Source: Planctomycetaceae bacterium (lineage in GTDB: Bacteria > Planctomycetota > Phycisphaerae > Phycisphaerales > UBA1924). Taken from it: a stretch of DNA of 58,895 nucleotides. The stretch covers positions 1 through 58,895 of the forward strand of contig JAIYDA010000069.1 of NCBI GenBank assembly GCA_027487735.1, written 5' to 3'. The position numbers and the translations under genes were made by a program. Shown here in pieces: positions 57,514-58,895 of this stretch. Positions within the stretch are counted from its first letter, which is position 1. Each line of letters starts with the position of its first letter. The notes under the pieces are model-generated. The model was not told the origin of the DNA and did no database searches. It worked only from the letters and a program-made list of their open reading frames with translations.

Positions 57514-58575
57514 TTACCGCAGCGACCCATCGTGGTATCGCCGGACGATCGCGTTGACGAACTCTCGTGTCGCGGAGATCACGCGGTCTTCTGCCGCAGC
57601 ACTTTGCTCTTCTGCATCGATGAGCACATAGCCCCGGAACGGTGCATAGGCAGCCTCGCCCCGGCCCATGATCGCATCCTCGAGCGCAGCTCGCAGGAAG
57701 CTCGCGCGGCTGGGGTTCGCCTGGCCCGGCAGTTCTGGCAGCGTGCCATCGTCCACGCCTCGCAGTGCGATGGCAGCCGCGAAGGGCATTTGCGTGCGCA
57801 TCGCATCGCTTGGGTTGGTGCCCAGCTCGCGCGATGCATCGGCGAGTGCGTCAAAGTCTGCAAGGCCCGCGATGCGCTGGGCATCGAATCGGCGGAGGAC
57901 GCCCGCCATCCACGCGGGGTTGGTCGAGAGCACCGCGCCGGTGCCGCCGTTGCGCACGAGCAAACGCAGGCCGAGTGACGCGGTGTAGGTGCTCAGCGAC
58001 GCAAGTCCATCGGCGAGCTGGTCTGCCTGCGAGGCGAGCGGGCCGGCAGCGCCCGGGCGCACGACGAGAGCTTCGCAGCCCAATGCCTTTGCCGCGTCGG
58101 CCCACTTGTGGTGGGCGACGACGGTGCGCGTGCGAGCCGAAGCATCGGCGTCGCCCAGCAGGCCCTCGTCATCGACTTGCAGCAGCAGGGGCAGCACGCC
58201 TTCGTCCTGTGCGCGCTGGGCGAGCGTCTTGAGCAGGCGGGTGTCGCGGGCCTGGTCGCTCCACAAGCTGCTGGAGTATCCCACCGCGCGAGCCTGATGC
58301 ATGGTGCGGGCGAGCGTGGCAAATCGCGTCGCATCACCTTGTGCGGTGCTCGCAAGCGTGTGCGTGATGCTGGACTGCATGAGGGCGATGCGAAGGGGCG
58401 GTCGCACGCGCACGTCATCTCGCCCGCCGCGGGGCTTCGTGGTGCCGCACGCGCCAAGGCTCAGGGCCGCGCCCGCAGCGCCGAGGGCGAGCGAAGCGGC
58501 GAGCAGCTCGCGGCGCGATGGCGCAGGCGGGTTGCCTTTGGGCGACGCGGAGTTTGTGGGCGTGCGATCCTGCAT
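57514..58575 (-). CDS. Tat-exported lipoprotein, probable sugar phosphate isomerase/epimerase-like TIM barrel
   Basis: A 353-residue protein. The N-terminus has a twin-arginine signal (SRRELLAASLALGAAGAALS) that ends with lipobox LGAC, so it is likely exported folded and lipid-anchored. The mature part alternates beta and alpha segments (PLRIALMQSSI, ALVVRPGAAG, LRLLVRNGG, IAGLADFDA) as in xylose-isomerase-like TIM barrels common in planctomycetes. The metal ligands of active family members were not clearly identified, so enzymatic activity is uncertain. ATG at 58575 was chosen; a start at 58626 would put 17 residues before it. Confidence 0.78.
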   Translation of the reverse strand: MQDRTPTNSASPKGNPPAPSRRELLAASLALGAAGAALSLGACGTTKPRGGRDDVRVRPPLRIALMQSSITHTLASTAQGDATRFATLARTMHQARAVGYSSSLWSDQARDTRLLKTLAQRAQDEGVLPLLLQVDDEGLLGDADASARTRTVVAHHKWADAAKALGCEALVVRPGAAGPLASQADQLADGLASLSTYTASLGLRLLVRNGGTGAVLSTNPAWMAGVLRRFDAQRIAGLADFDALADASRELGTNPSDAMRTQMPFAAAIALRGVDDGTLPELPGQANPSRASFLRAALEDAIMGRGEAAYAPFRGYVLIDAEEQSAAAEDRVISATREFVNAIVRRYHDGSLR

Positions 58576-58752
58576 GATGCGCCGTGGGCTCTGCGCCGTT
58601 GCCGCGTGCGTGCGGCCTGTGACCAACGTGTGAAAGCGAACGCGTCGGGCGAACGCTCGTGCATCGTCAAGATACCCGAGGAAGGTGGATGTCGCAAGGC
58701 AACCAGCGTCGAGCCGGACGTTATGGACGTACGCAGAGAGTGGGCGTGTGGT

Positions 58753-58895
58753 TTATGCGGGCGTACTTGGCTTCTCGGGCTTGCGTGCCACGATGTGGAA
58801 CAGGTGGTGGTGCTTGGAGCCTCCCATAGCGTCGCTGCCTGGCTTGTCCACCTCGTCGAATATCAGCATATCAAACGGGGCAAGCAGCGCGAGCG
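58753..58895 (-). CDS. C-terminal end of an unrecognised protein, cut by window edge
   Basis: The minus strand is open from the right edge and ends at TAA. The last 46 residues include FDMLIFDEVDKPGSDAMGG, then SKHHHLFHIVARKPEKP. The alternating hydrophobic strands and His-rich turn before a final beta strand (LFHIVARK) look like the end of an alpha/beta enzyme, but too little is present to name it. Confidence 0.6.
   Translation of the reverse strand, partial: LALLAPFDMLIFDEVDKPGSDAMGGSKHHHLFHIVARKPEKPSTPA

Overview
The window is high-GC bacterial DNA that most likely comes from a planctomycete of the Phycisphaerae type. This is an inference from gene content: a very large GspK-like pseudopilin, a long secretin with an Ala/Pro-rich N-terminal region, a membrane protein with a zinc ribbon of the CxxCxYDLTGLP...CPECG form, futalosine-type menaquinone synthesis and FliM. 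No rRNA, CRISPR array, phage or insertion sequence was seen. There is one tRNA, tRNA-Pro(UGG).

Layout. 1-9.5 kb: a two-domain M16 zinc peptidase (cut by the left edge), DsbD, FliM, a TetR regulator, RecJ and a cobalamin adenosyltransferase. 9.5-19.6 kb: an orphan peptide-type ABC ATPase, MiaB, ArgS, a response regulator-GGDEF protein with an adjacent Hpt protein, MqnD, a pseudouridine synthase fused to a methyltransferase, and a stand-alone CoaB. 19.9-38.6 kb: a type II secretion/type IV pilus locus on one strand, with two GspE/PilB ATPases flanking a PilT, then GspF/PilC, four prepilin-like proteins and a 2134-residue GspK-like protein. Short tandem repeats are scattered through it. 38.7-40.2 kb: tRNA-Pro, a hypothetical gene of different composition, a small membrane protein and a fasciclin-domain protein. 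40.6-43.1 kb: an arsenic cassette of ArsR, an arsenate reductase-arsenite methyltransferase fusion and an aquaporin. 43.2-46.6 kb: MlaF-like ATPase, a small-domain membrane protein and a MATE exporter. 47.2-52.3 kb: the secretin and two tandem PilZ paralogues. 52.4-58.9 kb: IspG, a zinc-ribbon membrane protein, a prolyl oligopeptidase with a C-terminal heavy-metal-binding domain, a Tat lipoprotein and the end of an unrecognised gene.

How parts fit together. The secretin, ATPases, platform protein and pseudopilins could form one envelope-spanning machine. PilZ proteins, the GGDEF regulator and FliM suggest c-di-GMP control of surface behaviour. The ars cassette has reductase, methylase and channel but no arsenite pump in view.

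Most striking features: the ArsC-ArsM fusion next to an aquaporin; the oligopeptidase-HMA fusion; the RluA-methyltransferase fusion; an in-frame TGA splitting a pseudopilin gene from a 41-codon coding tail; and a recurring TANNNT hexamer 5-8 bases before many ATG codons, which suggests widespread leaderless transcripts.
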